DNA of 64,000 nucleotides from Ignavibacteriaceae bacterium (GCA_014860115.1 JACZKK010000206.1:25440-89439), one strand, 5' to 3'. Counted from the stretch's first letter, positions 17,651-27,770 are shown. The notes: generated by a model from the letters alone, not told the origin. Made by a program: numbers and translations.

Positions 17651-20600
17651 ATGTTTCTCGCTAAAGTATCCATTAACCGCCCCGTTCTTACAACAGTGGG
17701 CATAGTAATATTTCTTATCTTCGGATTGATTGCATATTTCAGATTAAACCTGAACCTTCAGCCCGATGTTGAAATTCCATACGTAACCGTACAAACTATT
17801 TATCCTGGCGCCGGTCCGAAAGAAATTGAAACTCTGATTACAAAAAGAATAGAAGATGCTGTATCTACAATAAGCCAGATTGAAAGAATTGAATCATACT
17901 CACTGGACGGCGTTTCAATAATTATAATTGAGTTCCAGCTCGGCAAAGATGTGAATGTCGCCAACCAGGAAACAAAAGATAAAGTTGATGAGATCCTGAA
18001 CGACATTCCACCTGACGCTGAAAAACCTATCGTACAGAAAATTGATATACGACTCTTCCCTGTTGTTGATGTTGTATTGAGCGGTAACTTAAGTCCAAGA
18101 CAACTTTTTGAAATTGCAGATAAAACTTTAAAAGACAGATTTTCACAGATAGACGGTGTTGCGAAAGTTCAGATCACAGGCGGACAGGAAAGAGAAATAC
18201 GGGTTGTTCTCGATAACAAGATCGTTTATGAAAATATTATTTCACTTCCGCAGCTAACACAGATTCTCCAGGCAAATAATATGGATATTCCCGGAGGATA
18301 TTTTCAGATTGGCAACCAGGAATATACTGTAAGACTTGTTGGGCAGTTTCAGGATGTAGATCAAATAAGAGAGCTGGAAATTCCGACTGCATTTGGGCCG
18401 AAAAAGATCAGGCAGATTGCAGATGTTATTGACTCAGGGAAAGATATAAGACAAAGAGCTACATTCTATAATGTTAAAGAAGATTTTAGAAATGAAAACG
18501 TTGTTCGTCTTGGTATAATTAAAAGCAGCGAGGGTAACGTTGTAAAAGTTGCAGAAGCTATTCGTAGTTCACTTCCTGAAATACAGAGCATTCTGCCCGA
18601 AGGGTCAAAACTGGAAATAGTAAATGACTTTTCAGAATTTACACAGAGCAGTTTTGATGACACGATGAGCAACATTTATCTCGGAGTTCTTTTCACAGCA
18701 ATTGTTCTGTTTTTATTTCTGCACGACTGGCGCTCCACTCTTGTTGTTGCAATGTCAATGCCCACTTCAATTATTTCTACATTTCTTTTGCTTCAAGCAT
18801 TTGGTCTCACGCTGAATATGATGACGTTGATGGGACTATCAGTCTCGGTGGGCGTGCTTGTTGCGAACTCTGTTGTTGTGCTCGAAAATATTTTCAGGTA
18901 TAAGAAGCAGGGCGAGACTATAAGACAGGCAGCATACAAAGGGACTTCAGAAGTTGGAGTTGCTGTGCTGGCTTCAACATTAACTAACATAGTTGTGTTT
19001 CTGCCAGTTGCAAATATGTCATCAATGGTGGGATTATGGTTAAAAGAACTTGCACTCGCGGCAGTGTTTGCTACTATTTTTTCTTTGATGATGTCATTTA
19101 CATTAACTCCTCTTCTATCTTCTATTATTCTCTCAAAAGAACATGCTACCGGTAAGCTTGCTTCCTGGTTTAACAAGTTTGAAACAAAGCAAACGGAATT
19201 ATATAAAAGGATGCTGGGTGTTGTTCTCCGCAGCAAGAGAAACAGTTTGTTAACTTTCGTTGGTGCAATAGTACTTTTCATTTTTGTTATGATGGTATTC
19301 GGACCGAAGCTTGGCTTTGAGTTTATTCCGCAAACAGATGACGGAAAAATTAATATTACAGTTGAACTTCCTTCCGGCTACAACCTTGACGAGACAGCCG
19401 GAACAGTCAGACAGATTGAAGAAAGAGTGAAGAAGCACGATGAGGTAAAACATATTCTCACCAACCTCGGAAAGCTGAGCGATCTTGATGTGGGAACAAA
19501 TATGGCAAGTATTGACGTTCAGCTTACAGATGCGAAGGACAGAGATATAAAGTTATCGGATGTGATCTCTATTTTTACTGCGGATCTTGCAGACATACCA
19601 AATGCAAAAATTAAAGTTGATGTTGGTTCACGTATGGGTGGAGAGGAAGCACCAATTCAGTTTTTCCTTCTCGGTCAGGATCTTGATGAGCTTGAGAAAC
19701 TTAAAGATGTGGCTATTGAAAAATTCAAAGATGTACCGGGTTTGATAAATTTTGATAACAGCTCACGCGCAGGTAAACCTGAAATTACAGTTTATCCAAA
19801 AAGAGAAAAGTTAACAGAGGTTGGACTAACAATAACTGATCTTGCTTTTACACTTCGTGCAGGAATTGAGGGAATACAATCGGCAAAGTACCGTGAGTTT
19901 GGAGATGAGTACGATCTCACCGTAACTCTTGACGATGAATCAGTGAACACACCAGAGAAGGCTGGTAATATAACTGTTGCATCACGGAATGGTTCTTTCC
20001 GTCTGGCCCAACTTGCCGATGTTAAATTCACAACAGGATTCACTAAAATTTTACACAGAGATAAATTCACCTCAATTATGTTTACGGGTGCTGCTGCACC
20101 GGGTTTTCCTCTGGGTAATGTTACGGGCGAAATAGAAAAAAGATTTGATGAGTTAGAACTGCCGACAGGTTATTATTTCAGATGGGGCGGCAACGTAAAG
20201 ATGATGAACGATATGATCCAGGATATGATCTTCGCATTTTTCCTTGCTGTGCTTTTAACTTATATGCTGCTCTCAGCAATACTCGAAAGTTTCTGGCAGC
20301 CGATAATAATAATGACTACTGTAGTTTTGGGATTGCTCGGAGTTATTCTGGCATTGTTCCTAACTAACACCGCTTTCAGCATTACATCATTGATGTCTAT
20401 CATTATGCTGATTGGTATTGTGGTTAACAACGCTATTCTTATTCTTGATTATACAAACCAGTTGAGAAGAGAGCAGGGATATACGCCGAAGGACGCCTTG
20501 ATGGAAGCCTGTCCGATTAAACTGAAGCCACAGTTGATGACATCAATAGCAATTATACTTGGTATGCTTCCGCTTGCACTTGGTATTGGCGACGCAGGTA

Positions 20601-20734
20601 AAGAAATGAGAATGCCGCTTGGTATAGTTGCAATCGGCGGATTGATTGCTTCTACTATATTAACATTATTTGTAATTCCGGCAATCTATTACCTGACTTC
20701 AAAAGCAAAGTCGGTTGTAAGAGAAATAGTTTAG
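17651..20734 (+). CDS. RND-family efflux pump permease
   Basis: At 1027 residues this is a full-length AcrB/MdtBC-type inner-membrane pump. Visible features are the N-terminal helix with SINRPVLTTVGI, the porter-domain PGAGPKEIETLITKRIEDAV, and FLHDWRSTLVVAMSMPTS in TM2-3. Others are GLSVSVGVLVANSVVVLENI in TM4 and the paired MLIGIVVNNAILILDY in TM10. In TM4 the usual Asp-Asp pair of proton-conducting pumps appears as V-A-N-S, as in some HAE1 members of Bacteroidota, so coupling may rely on other residues. Substrates cannot be predicted. It is the last gene of the tolC-adaptor-pump operon. Confidence 0.95.
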   Translation: MFLAKVSINRPVLTTVGIVIFLIFGLIAYFRLNLNLQPDVEIPYVTVQTIYPGAGPKEIETLITKRIEDAVSTISQIERIESYSLDGVSIIIIEFQLGKDVNVANQETKDKVDEILNDIPPDAEKPIVQKIDIRLFPVVDVVLSGNLSPRQLFEIADKTLKDRFSQIDGVAKVQITGGQEREIRVVLDNKIVYENIISLPQLTQILQANNMDIPGGYFQIGNQEYTVRLVGQFQDVDQIRELEIPTAFGPKKIRQIADVIDSGKDIRQRATFYNVKEDFRNENVVRLGIIKSSEGNVVKVAEAIRSSLPEIQSILPEGSKLEIVNDFSEFTQSSFDDTMSNIYLGVLFTAIVLFLFLHDWRSTLVVAMSMPTSIISTFLLLQAFGLTLNMMTLMGLSVSVGVLVANSVVVLENIFRYKKQGETIRQAAYKGTSEVGVAVLASTLTNIVVFLPVANMSSMVGLWLKELALAAVFATIFSLMMSFTLTPLLSSIILSKEHATGKLASWFNKFETKQTELYKRMLGVVLRSKRNSLLTFVGAIVLFIFVMMVFGPKLGFEFIPQTDDGKINITVELPSGYNLDETAGTVRQIEERVKKHDEVKHILTNLGKLSDLDVGTNMASIDVQLTDAKDRDIKLSDVISIFTADLADIPNAKIKVDVGSRMGGEEAPIQFFLLGQDLDELEKLKDVAIEKFKDVPGLINFDNSSRAGKPEITVYPKREKLTEVGLTITDLAFTLRAGIEGIQSAKYREFGDEYDLTVTLDDESVNTPEKAGNITVASRNGSFRLAQLADVKFTTGFTKILHRDKFTSIMFTGAAAPGFPLGNVTGEIEKRFDELELPTGYYFRWGGNVKMMNDMIQDMIFAFFLAVLLTYMLLSAILESFWQPIIIMTTVVLGLLGVILALFLTNTAFSITSLMSIIMLIGIVVNNAILILDYTNQLRREQGYTPKDALMEACPIKLKPQLMTSIAIILGMLPLALGIGDAGKEMRMPLGIVAIGGLIASTILTLFVIPAIYYLTSKAKSVVREIV

Positions 20735-20746
20735 GCGTCTCCCCAA

Positions 20747-20773
20747 CCCCTCTCCAAAGGAGAAGGGCTTTTA
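20747..20773 (+). terminator. Hairpin with T-run after the RND operon
   Basis: CCCCTCTCC and GGAGAAGGG pair with one mismatch around loop AAA, followed by CTTTT. The core also resembles the dispersed CCCTCTCC/GGAGAGGG intergenic elements common in this lineage, so it may be both a repeat and the operon terminator. Confidence 0.65.
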
Positions 20774-20788
20774 AAATTAATCCGAATA

Positions 20789-20815
20789 GTAGCACAGATT
20801 ATAAATCTGTGTTGC
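20789..20815. repeat. Dispersed palindrome, copy 3 (with G-T wobble pairs)
   Basis: GTAGCACAGATT, loop ATA, AATCTGTGTTGC. Two stem positions differ from copy 2, yet both keep G-U wobble pairing, hinting that the RNA stem matters. It lies between the RND operon and the giant AMP-ligase gene. Confidence 0.75.
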
Positions 20816-20883
20816 GGAAATTTATTCCCCTCTCTTTTATATTTTAACAGTATCATTTCATTAAAATAAAACCAACGAACACT

Positions 20884-23800
20884 ATGGAAGATAAACGAAC
20901 ACCGCTGACTATTGCTGAAGGAATATTAGATAACATCATTTCAATCGCTGATAAGTTTATAACAGGACTAACTTCCTTCGGAAAGAAAGATATCAGCGAA
21001 CAGCTTGAAAGTTTTGCCGAAACTCTAAAGCAAATTCCGCTTGAGAAAAGGAGCTTGTCAAAAGAAGAAGGAGAAGCTCTGCTGAAAATTTTCATTGCCG
21101 CTGCACAACCTGAATTTGCAAAACGATTTATGGGTGAAGTTGATGCACAGGTTTATTTTGCTTTCGGAACTTTCCTCAACGAGCAGCTTACTAAAGGTCA
21201 AAAGATTGAAAGACTCACTCACGAATATTTGAACTTATTCCGATTTCCTTCCCTGCTTAGAAGAATCTATGAGGAGAAAAGTTGGGAGCCACTAATTCAC
21301 GAATTGGTAGTAAAGAGTAATTTCAATTTAAATATTCTTTTCAGCCAGCGATTGAGAGATTACGGAAAGATACCGCTATTCAAAGTCATCAATGGAAATA
21401 CGGTCACTGAGTATAGCTGGGAGAAATCTGCATCGATTATAAAAAGCTACCGCCGCGCTCTTTACTCATTTACTACTAAAGAGTCCAAGGTTGCTTTCCT
21501 GCTGGAGAATTGTGTTGAGATGGCTCTGCTCGATCTTGCCTGCCTCACTGGTGGAATTGTAAATGTGATGATACCGGGGAATTCTGTTACCGAACATATT
21601 CGTTTCATTCTTAAGCAAAGTAAAGCTTCAATTCTAATTGCTCATAACGAAAAGCAACTTTCAAAAATTAAATCATTAAAGAATGAGCTGCCAGAGCTTA
21701 AGACTGTAGTTCTTCTTGAAGGAAATTCAAGCGAGAATTGGGTTATCAGCTTCGACGAGTTTTTAAAGTCTGGTAAAGAACCTGAAAGTGAATTTGAAAT
21801 CGGGATGAATGAACTTGCTACAATTATGTACACTTCAGGAACAACCGGTGAACCCAAAGGGATAATGTTCTCACAGATGAATATTGTTTACAAAAGATTT
21901 TGCCGTGCTATGGCAATTCCAGAAATTGGTGAGGAAGATCGATTCATTGCCTTCCTTCCGCTTTATCATACTTTCGGCAGATATCTTGAAATGACGGGCT
22001 GTGTTTTCTGGGCTGCAGAATATTGTTTCCTCGAGAACCCTTCTGTTGAAGCGATGATTTCAAATATGCAGCTTGTAAAGCCGACAGTGTTCATCAGCAT
22101 TCCCAAAAAATGGATGCAGCTTTATGAATACATCACCAGCAAGGTTGACATTGAAGTTGACGATCATCAGAAAATAAAAAGTGAACTCGACAAAGCAACT
22201 GGCGGTGAATTGAAGTGGGGACTTTCTGCTGCTGGTTATTTACCTCCCGATATTTTTATGTTCTTCCAGAAATATGGTGTTGAATTGATGAGTGGATTTG
22301 GCATGACCGAAGCAACCGGCGGAATAACAATGACTCCGTGGAAAAGATACAAACCCAATTCTCTCGGCAAACCTTTACCGGGGATAGAAATAAAACTTGG
22401 GGATGATGGTGAAATTCTTGTTAAAGGTCCTTATGTGATGCTCGGTTACTACGATACACCAAACAGCGAAACATTCACTGAAGATGGCTGGCTTCCGACC
22501 GGCGATGTTATGAAAATGGATGAGGATGGTTTCATTCAAATCATCGACAGGAAAAAAGAGATATATAAAAATATAAAGGGAGAAACCATCGCTCCACAGA
22601 AGATTGAAAACCTTTTCCGTGACTTTGAAAATATTAAACAGGTTTTTTTAGTCGGTGATCACCGTCAGTTCAATACAGTTCTTATTCATCCGAACTATGA
22701 AGACAAAAGTTCACCTTTGCACGATATGGATGAAAAGCAGAAGCAGGAATATTTTTCTTCGCTTATTGTAACCGTCAACAAATTCCTCGCACCTTTTGAA
22801 CGCATTCTTGATTTTAGATTTATTGATAGACCATTTGATGACCAGCACGGTGAACTAACTCCGAAAGGAACATACAAGCGAAAAGTTATTGAGAAAAATT
22901 TCTCTGAACTGATTGAGTCGATGTATGTTAAAAATGATACGAGCGTTTATGCCGGCACAACTGAAGTTAAAATTCCAAATTGGTTTTTAAGAGAGAAAGG
23001 CTGCCTTGGCAGAGACATAGTCGCAAATGAAAAAGGTATCGCAATACCAAAACTCAAGCTATCATTAACACTTTATAAGACTGACGACAAAAATATTTTC
23101 CGCATCGGCAGCTTTAATTATTTCATAAGCTCACACCACATAGATTTTCAGGTGCTTCTGATTGATCCGCTGTTATGGGTTGGCAACAATGAGTTGACTG
23201 CATTCACAGGAAGTTCAATCATTCAATGGCACAGACAAATAAGAGAGTCTGTTCAAATCAGGTTTAATTCAATTGCCGATAAAACTAAGTTAAAAGAGAA
23301 CGAACTGAAGCAATTTGAAAAAATTTCATCCTCATCAGAATATTCTCTTCAGGGAATTCATTTAGCTTATGCGATGTTCTTATCGGATGATATAAGCACA
23401 TCGCTTGATTATTTTAATAAGATACTGGATGATCCCAAAAACACACACTATCGCCTGGTGTTCAATCTTCTTTCAAGACCTGCAACAACATCGAGCATTG
23501 AATTAAAACGAAAACAATTTGCCTCAATAATAAAAGGCGCTGATGAAAGAAAATTCGGTGAGCTGTTTAATTCATTTATTGGAGAAGATAAGCACCTTCT
23601 CAACTCCGAACTCGCGCATTACATCGCTGTCAATTCAAAAGGTGAAAAAAGATTAGATGCCATCGAGCTATTCATTTCAAATGAAGTTAAGCAGTTAAGC
23701 GTAGATGATCCGCTGGATCAAACAAACTTCGTCCATTTTTTTGAACTGATCACAGCTTACGGAATTACACATCCTCAACTGTTCAGAAGGATTAGAAGAT

Positions 23801-25701
23801 ATCTTATGAGATTTGCTGCACTTGAAGAAAATGCCGGAATTAAAAAACTCGCCGATGCAAGTCTTGATGCTCTGGTTGTTGGATTCAGAGAATGGCTTGG
23901 CATTAATCAGAAAATAGCGGTTGATCTCGAAACCAGTGAGGAGTACACGTGGGAAGATGTTATTGCCTTCGAAGAAGGTATTGATCCTGAGGACAGACAG
24001 AGAACGAAAAATGCAATTTCGAAAACGGCCGTTTTAAGAGAAGCTGTGTTTATGTTTTCAAAAGGATTGCTGATCAGGCTTGATGACATATTGCCGGGAG
24101 GAATCTGGATTAGTCAACTCGAATCACGAAATAATAAATCTGTTTATAGGATAACTGTTCAAACAAGATTCCAGGGAGCATTTGATTTTTCACTGCATCT
24201 GAACAGAAATCTTCCGCCTGCAAAAGTCAAAGAAGAAATTAAATGGCTCATCCTCGGAGGGATGAACAAAAAAGGCGAACGACTTCTTCCCCACTTTGGC
24301 GGATACTGGGAAGAATATGAATTGTGGACAGAAGCTTTTGTACCAAGAGACAGCGTTGCACGGTTCATCGAAAAAGAAAATAAGAAAAATGATGAAGAGG
24401 CCAGACAGCGTCTGCGCGAGCTTTGGCCGCACTTTGTATGGAATACTACTTCGGCATATATGAATTTCTGGACAGTTACCAATTACAAAACTCAGCTTAC
24501 TAACCCACACCCCGAAAATATTACAGTCCCAACACACGATTATCAGACAGGCACATTACTTTATTCAGTATCAAAGCGTATTAGTTCAGATTCACCAAAA
24601 GATTTCTTCGTGAACTTTCATAATCTTTTCATAAAAGATACTCTTGAGAAATATTCCTTCCTAGATAAGAAATCAATATGGAATTATATCTTTTCAGGGG
24701 TAACTGAGTGTGAGGGAGAATCAAAATCAATCGAACTAATAAAAAAATTCACAGAAGAGATAAGAGCTGACAACAAGATAGATAATAAGGACGAAATTCT
24801 TTATAGAGCAGCAGAGTATATTAAAAGTGTTTCAAATGACGGATTTATTCCTAAAAATTTATTCTTCGCAATAAAAAGATTCCACCGATGGAGAGCATTA
24901 AACCAGGATGCGGACATCAATGCACAAGCTCAGATGCTTTATGAACTTTACGAAACATATCAGCTATTTGACTTTGAGAAAGAATACATCACGGCGCGAC
25001 CTAAGTTTTTCCTCAATACTGCTTTCGCTGAATCTTCTGATACAATTAAATCTGCTTTGAGTGATATAATCAAAAAGCAGCGTTCCGGTGAAGTAAATGC
25101 TGAAAAATCGCAGCAGCTTTATTCAGAATTACTTTCATTACCGAATCTCAGTGAAGATGAAAAATTCTTTTTGACCAGGTTGAATTATCCCTATTTAAAG
25201 CCGAAGGATACAGCTGCATTAATACGCTCGGAAAGTTTTGGTGCGGATGCATCCAATCTTGTAGTTCAGCTTGCTGATGAAGAGGGAAATCCATTTTTAA
25301 TCCGCAGCCCGATTTCTCCAAAGGAAATATCCAGGCTGCACTCTTTATTTTTGGATTCCAATCTTATAGTTAATTTCAGACCCGAACACCGATTCCTTGT
25401 CGCACTTTCTGAAAGGGGATTTATTATCGGCGGTTTGTTTTATGAAATGACTGATGAGCAGACTGTGCATATGGAAAAGATAGTAATATCCACCCGTTAC
25501 AGAAGAACGGGCATAAGCGAAAATTTAATGAATGAATTTCTTAAAAGATTGAAGAGCGAACACATCAGATATGTTACAACCGGTTTCTTCAGACCGGAAT
25601 ACTTTTACAAGTTCGGATTTAAGGTTGAAAAGAAATATTCGGGGCTGTTCTTGGATTTGCAAAATTTTAGTGAAAAAGTTAAAACTGATATTCCTAAATG
25701 A
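20884..25701 (+). CDS. Giant AMP-dependent acyl ligase / unknown / GNAT fusion protein
   Basis: The product has 1605 residues in four parts. Residues 1-155 are helical with no recognised family. Residues 160-690 are an acyl-CoA synthetase-type adenylating domain with YTSGTTGEPKG (316-326), GFGMTEATGG (471-480), TGD (539-541) and DRKKEIYKNIKGE (555-567). About 720-1460 is unassigned; a stretch around 1085-1230 (VYRITVQTRFQGAF, then YELWTEAFVP, then NPHPENITV and HDYQTG) faintly recalls a kinase/aminoglycoside-phosphotransferase fold. Residues 1470-1600 are a GNAT acetyltransferase with acetyl-CoA loop RYRRTGIS. Chemistry is inferred: activation of a fatty or other acid, with modification or transfer by the other modules. 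It heads a cluster with an esterase and a PAP2-like enzyme. Confidence 0.85.
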   Translation: MEDKRTPLTIAEGILDNIISIADKFITGLTSFGKKDISEQLESFAETLKQIPLEKRSLSKEEGEALLKIFIAAAQPEFAKRFMGEVDAQVYFAFGTFLNEQLTKGQKIERLTHEYLNLFRFPSLLRRIYEEKSWEPLIHELVVKSNFNLNILFSQRLRDYGKIPLFKVINGNTVTEYSWEKSASIIKSYRRALYSFTTKESKVAFLLENCVEMALLDLACLTGGIVNVMIPGNSVTEHIRFILKQSKASILIAHNEKQLSKIKSLKNELPELKTVVLLEGNSSENWVISFDEFLKSGKEPESEFEIGMNELATIMYTSGTTGEPKGIMFSQMNIVYKRFCRAMAIPEIGEEDRFIAFLPLYHTFGRYLEMTGCVFWAAEYCFLENPSVEAMISNMQLVKPTVFISIPKKWMQLYEYITSKVDIEVDDHQKIKSELDKATGGELKWGLSAAGYLPPDIFMFFQKYGVELMSGFGMTEATGGITMTPWKRYKPNSLGKPLPGIEIKLGDDGEILVKGPYVMLGYYDTPNSETFTEDGWLPTGDVMKMDEDGFIQIIDRKKEIYKNIKGETIAPQKIENLFRDFENIKQVFLVGDHRQFNTVLIHPNYEDKSSPLHDMDEKQKQEYFSSLIVTVNKFLAPFERILDFRFIDRPFDDQHGELTPKGTYKRKVIEKNFSELIESMYVKNDTSVYAGTTEVKIPNWFLREKGCLGRDIVANEKGIAIPKLKLSLTLYKTDDKNIFRIGSFNYFISSHHIDFQVLLIDPLLWVGNNELTAFTGSSIIQWHRQIRESVQIRFNSIADKTKLKENELKQFEKISSSSEYSLQGIHLAYAMFLSDDISTSLDYFNKILDDPKNTHYRLVFNLLSRPATTSSIELKRKQFASIIKGADERKFGELFNSFIGEDKHLLNSELAHYIAVNSKGEKRLDAIELFISNEVKQLSVDDPLDQTNFVHFFELITAYGITHPQLFRRIRRYLMRFAALEENAGIKKLADASLDALVVGFREWLGINQKIAVDLETSEEYTWEDVIAFEEGIDPEDRQRTKNAISKTAVLREAVFMFSKGLLIRLDDILPGGIWISQLESRNNKSVYRITVQTRFQGAFDFSLHLNRNLPPAKVKEEIKWLILGGMNKKGERLLPHFGGYWEEYELWTEAFVPRDSVARFIEKENKKNDEEARQRLRELWPHFVWNTTSAYMNFWTVTNYKTQLTNPHPENITVPTHDYQTGTLLYSVSKRISSDSPKDFFVNFHNLFIKDTLEKYSFLDKKSIWNYIFSGVTECEGESKSIELIKKFTEEIRADNKIDNKDEILYRAAEYIKSVSNDGFIPKNLFFAIKRFHRWRALNQDADINAQAQMLYELYETYQLFDFEKEYITARPKFFLNTAFAESSDTIKSALSDIIKKQRSGEVNAEKSQQLYSELLSLPNLSEDEKFFLTRLNYPYLKPKDTAALIRSESFGADASNLVVQLADEEGNPFLIRSPISPKEISRLHSLFLDSNLIVNFRPEHRFLVALSERGFIIGGLFYEMTDEQTVHMEKIVISTRYRRTGISENLMNEFLKRLKSEHIRYVTTGFFRPEYFYKFGFKVEKKYSGLFLDLQNFSEKVKTDIPK

Positions 25702-25765
25702 ATTCAAATTAATTACTTTTCTATTAAACATTAAAAATTCTTTTTAACAAAAACCGGAGAGCCTT

Positions 25766-26494
25766 TTGAGCAGAGAAATACACCGCTGGTTTAGTCCAAA
25801 CCTAAATAAAGATATGGATCTTGTCGTATACGGACATTACGGTTTTGCATTGTTAATGTTCCCAACAGCAGCAGCAGATTTTTTGGAATATGAGCGCTTC
25901 CAGCTGATTGACACCATCGGTTGGTTCCTTGGTGAAGGCAAGTTAAAAGCTTTTTCAATAAACAGCATTAACAATGAAAGCTGGCTTAACAACAATATGC
26001 ATCCGGCAGATAAAGCAATTCGTCATCAGCAATACAACCGGTACGTGGTTGAAGAAGTAGTCCCTTTTATCCACAATCATAGTAAAGGACTTGTACCAAT
26101 TATTACAACCGGTGCTTCTCTTGGTGCATTGCATGCAATTAACAATTTTCTCAGAAGACCTGATATTTTTTCAGGTACGATAGCAATGAGCGGAAGTTAC
26201 GATTTGAAGTATTACAGCAAGGGTTACTTTGACGAGAATGTTCACTTTAACTCCCCCGTTCACTATTTACCAGGCTGGGGTGATGAATCTATGCTGGAGA
26301 AAATGCGTAAAGGAAAAATTATTATTGCATCAGGCCAGGGAGACTACGAAGATCCAAATGCATCGAGAAGATTATCTGATATTTTACATTCAAAGGGAGT
26401 TAACCACTGGCTGGATTTATGGGGACACGATGTGAAACATGAATGGCCAACCTGGAGGAAGATGCTTCCATATTTTTTGAGTAAGTTTAATTAA
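25766..26494 (+). CDS. Alpha/beta-hydrolase, putative esterase family
   Basis: The 242-residue protein starts at TTG, supported by GGAG six bases upstream and by the conserved start of the homologous region (REIHRWFSPNL). The nucleophile elbow is GASLG, followed by the acid in SGQGDYEDP and the catalytic His in WGHDVKHEWPTW. The fold resembles the Esterase D/putative esterase group. No signal peptide is seen. It lies 65 bases after the giant ligase gene and 28 before the PAP2-like gene, so it likely acts on the same acyl or lipid product. Confidence 0.82.
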   Translation: MSREIHRWFSPNLNKDMDLVVYGHYGFALLMFPTAAADFLEYERFQLIDTIGWFLGEGKLKAFSINSINNESWLNNNMHPADKAIRHQQYNRYVVEEVVPFIHNHSKGLVPIITTGASLGALHAINNFLRRPDIFSGTIAMSGSYDLKYYSKGYFDENVHFNSPVHYLPGWGDESMLEKMRKGKIIIASGQGDYEDPNASRRLSDILHSKGVNHWLDLWGHDVKHEWPTWRKMLPYFLSKFN

Positions 26495-26522
26495 ACTTCT
26501 TCACCAAAACACTGATTACTAA

Positions 26523-27149
26523 ATGATTACCTGGAAGTCCTTTCTAAAAGATAAAAAAAACTTAACTGAATTTGTTATTACGGCAGTAGTTGTAACTGGG
26601 GTAATAATAGCTTTCTCACATTTTCTTCATTTTGTTGAGCAGAGAGAAGGAGTAGTATTAAACGATCCATTTCTGAACACTTTTAATCCAATTGACCTGA
26701 CCTGGTTAACTTTTGTATTAATCTATCTCTCATTAATTATTTTTGTTGTCACAACGTTTAATAAGCCGGATAAGCTTTTAATAGCATTTCAAGCTTATGG
26801 TTTGATGCTAATCTTCAGAACAATTGCAATGTACCTTACCCCCTTTGAAGCCCCCGAAACAATACTCCTGCTTAACGATCCTTTTGTTCAGTTTTTTGCA
26901 AAAGGAGATATTCTCACTAAAGATTTATTCTTCTCCGGTCACACCGGAACGTTATTCCTGGTATTTCTTCTCGCAGAAAATAAAACACTGAAAACTATTT
27001 TTTTAATATTAACACTACTGGTTGGATCTGCGGTTTTACTGCAGCATGTTCACTATTCAATAGATGTTTTTGTGGCGCCGTTCGTTGCTTATGGTGCATA
27101 TAGAATCATAAAAAAATTACACATTAAGATTTCTAAAGAAACTAAATAA
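26523..27149 (+). CDS. PAP2-like / sphingomyelin-synthase-type membrane phosphotransferase
   Basis: The 208-residue product has about six hydrophobic helices. The C-terminal half carries FFSGHTGTL (S138-H140-T141) and HVHYSIDV (H177, D181). This is the His-His-Asp arrangement of the PAP2_C group that includes sphingomyelin and inositol-phosphorylceramide synthases, rather than the KxxxxxxRP motif of classical PAP2 phosphatases. It probably transfers or removes a lipid phosphate headgroup at the membrane. Its place behind an acyl ligase and an esterase fits lipid metabolism. No Shine-Dalgarno site is visible. Confidence 0.75.
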   Translation: MITWKSFLKDKKNLTEFVITAVVVTGVIIAFSHFLHFVEQREGVVLNDPFLNTFNPIDLTWLTFVLIYLSLIIFVVTTFNKPDKLLIAFQAYGLMLIFRTIAMYLTPFEAPETILLLNDPFVQFFAKGDILTKDLFFSGHTGTLFLVFLLAENKTLKTIFLILTLLVGSAVLLQHVHYSIDVFVAPFVAYGAYRIIKKLHIKISKETK

Positions 27150-27168
27150 TAAAACACACAGAACAAGT

Positions 27169-27504
27169 ATGGAAGAAGAAAAAAAACAAGTTGCAGAGAT
27201 TGTTAAATTTGTTGAAAAAGATTTCTTAATAAGCGATAACAACTCTCTGATACCTTCCACTGATCTTGCTTCACTCGAAGAGTTCAGAAAATATCTTACC
27301 GAAAAGCTTAAATTTTTGCTCGATGAAAAGTTTGATACGCTGGTCAACATCCTTTACAGAATAGATATCAGTGAAAAGAAGTTAAGTCAATTATTTTCTG
27401 GTAATAACAGAGATTCAATTCCAGCCTCACTTGCAGATATGATTATTGACCGTCAGCTGGAAAAACTTAGATTGAGAAAGCTTTATAAAGAGGGAAAACT
27501 TTAA
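27169..27504 (+). CDS. Small helical protein of unknown function
   Basis: The 111-residue product is highly charged, predicted all-helical, without signal or membrane segments. I do not recognise a family. Notable stretches are FLLDEKFDTLVNILYRIDI and the basic tail RQLEKLRLRKLYKEGKL. It starts 19 bases after the PAP2-like gene and so closes the operon that begins at the giant ligase. A 266-base AT-rich gap without recognisable features follows. Confidence 0.65.
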   Translation: MEEEKKQVAEIVKFVEKDFLISDNNSLIPSTDLASLEEFRKYLTEKLKFLLDEKFDTLVNILYRIDISEKKLSQLFSGNNRDSIPASLADMIIDRQLEKLRLRKLYKEGKL

Positions 27505-27770
27505 TTATCTCAGTCGATAAATTAATTATTCAGACTCAAGATTATTTGACAAAATTAATTCTGGACAATTATTCTCCAAACTTTTTCCTATGCATTCCGG
27601 CATACCATCATATTGATTCTTGCTAAACTAATGTTTAACTTAAACTAATGACATTAACTTATTTGTTTATATGTTAATCACACCCGAGGAAAATCTTAAA
27701 ATTTATACTCAGTATTCGATAAACTCAGAAGAATTAAACTCCTTTAAACCTAAAAAAGGAAGAGATTTCC

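Noticed and set aside
27117..27350. Minus-strand frames under coiled-coil and helical genes
   Set aside because: They are frame shadows of Lys/Glu-rich coding sequence, with no ribosome-binding sites.
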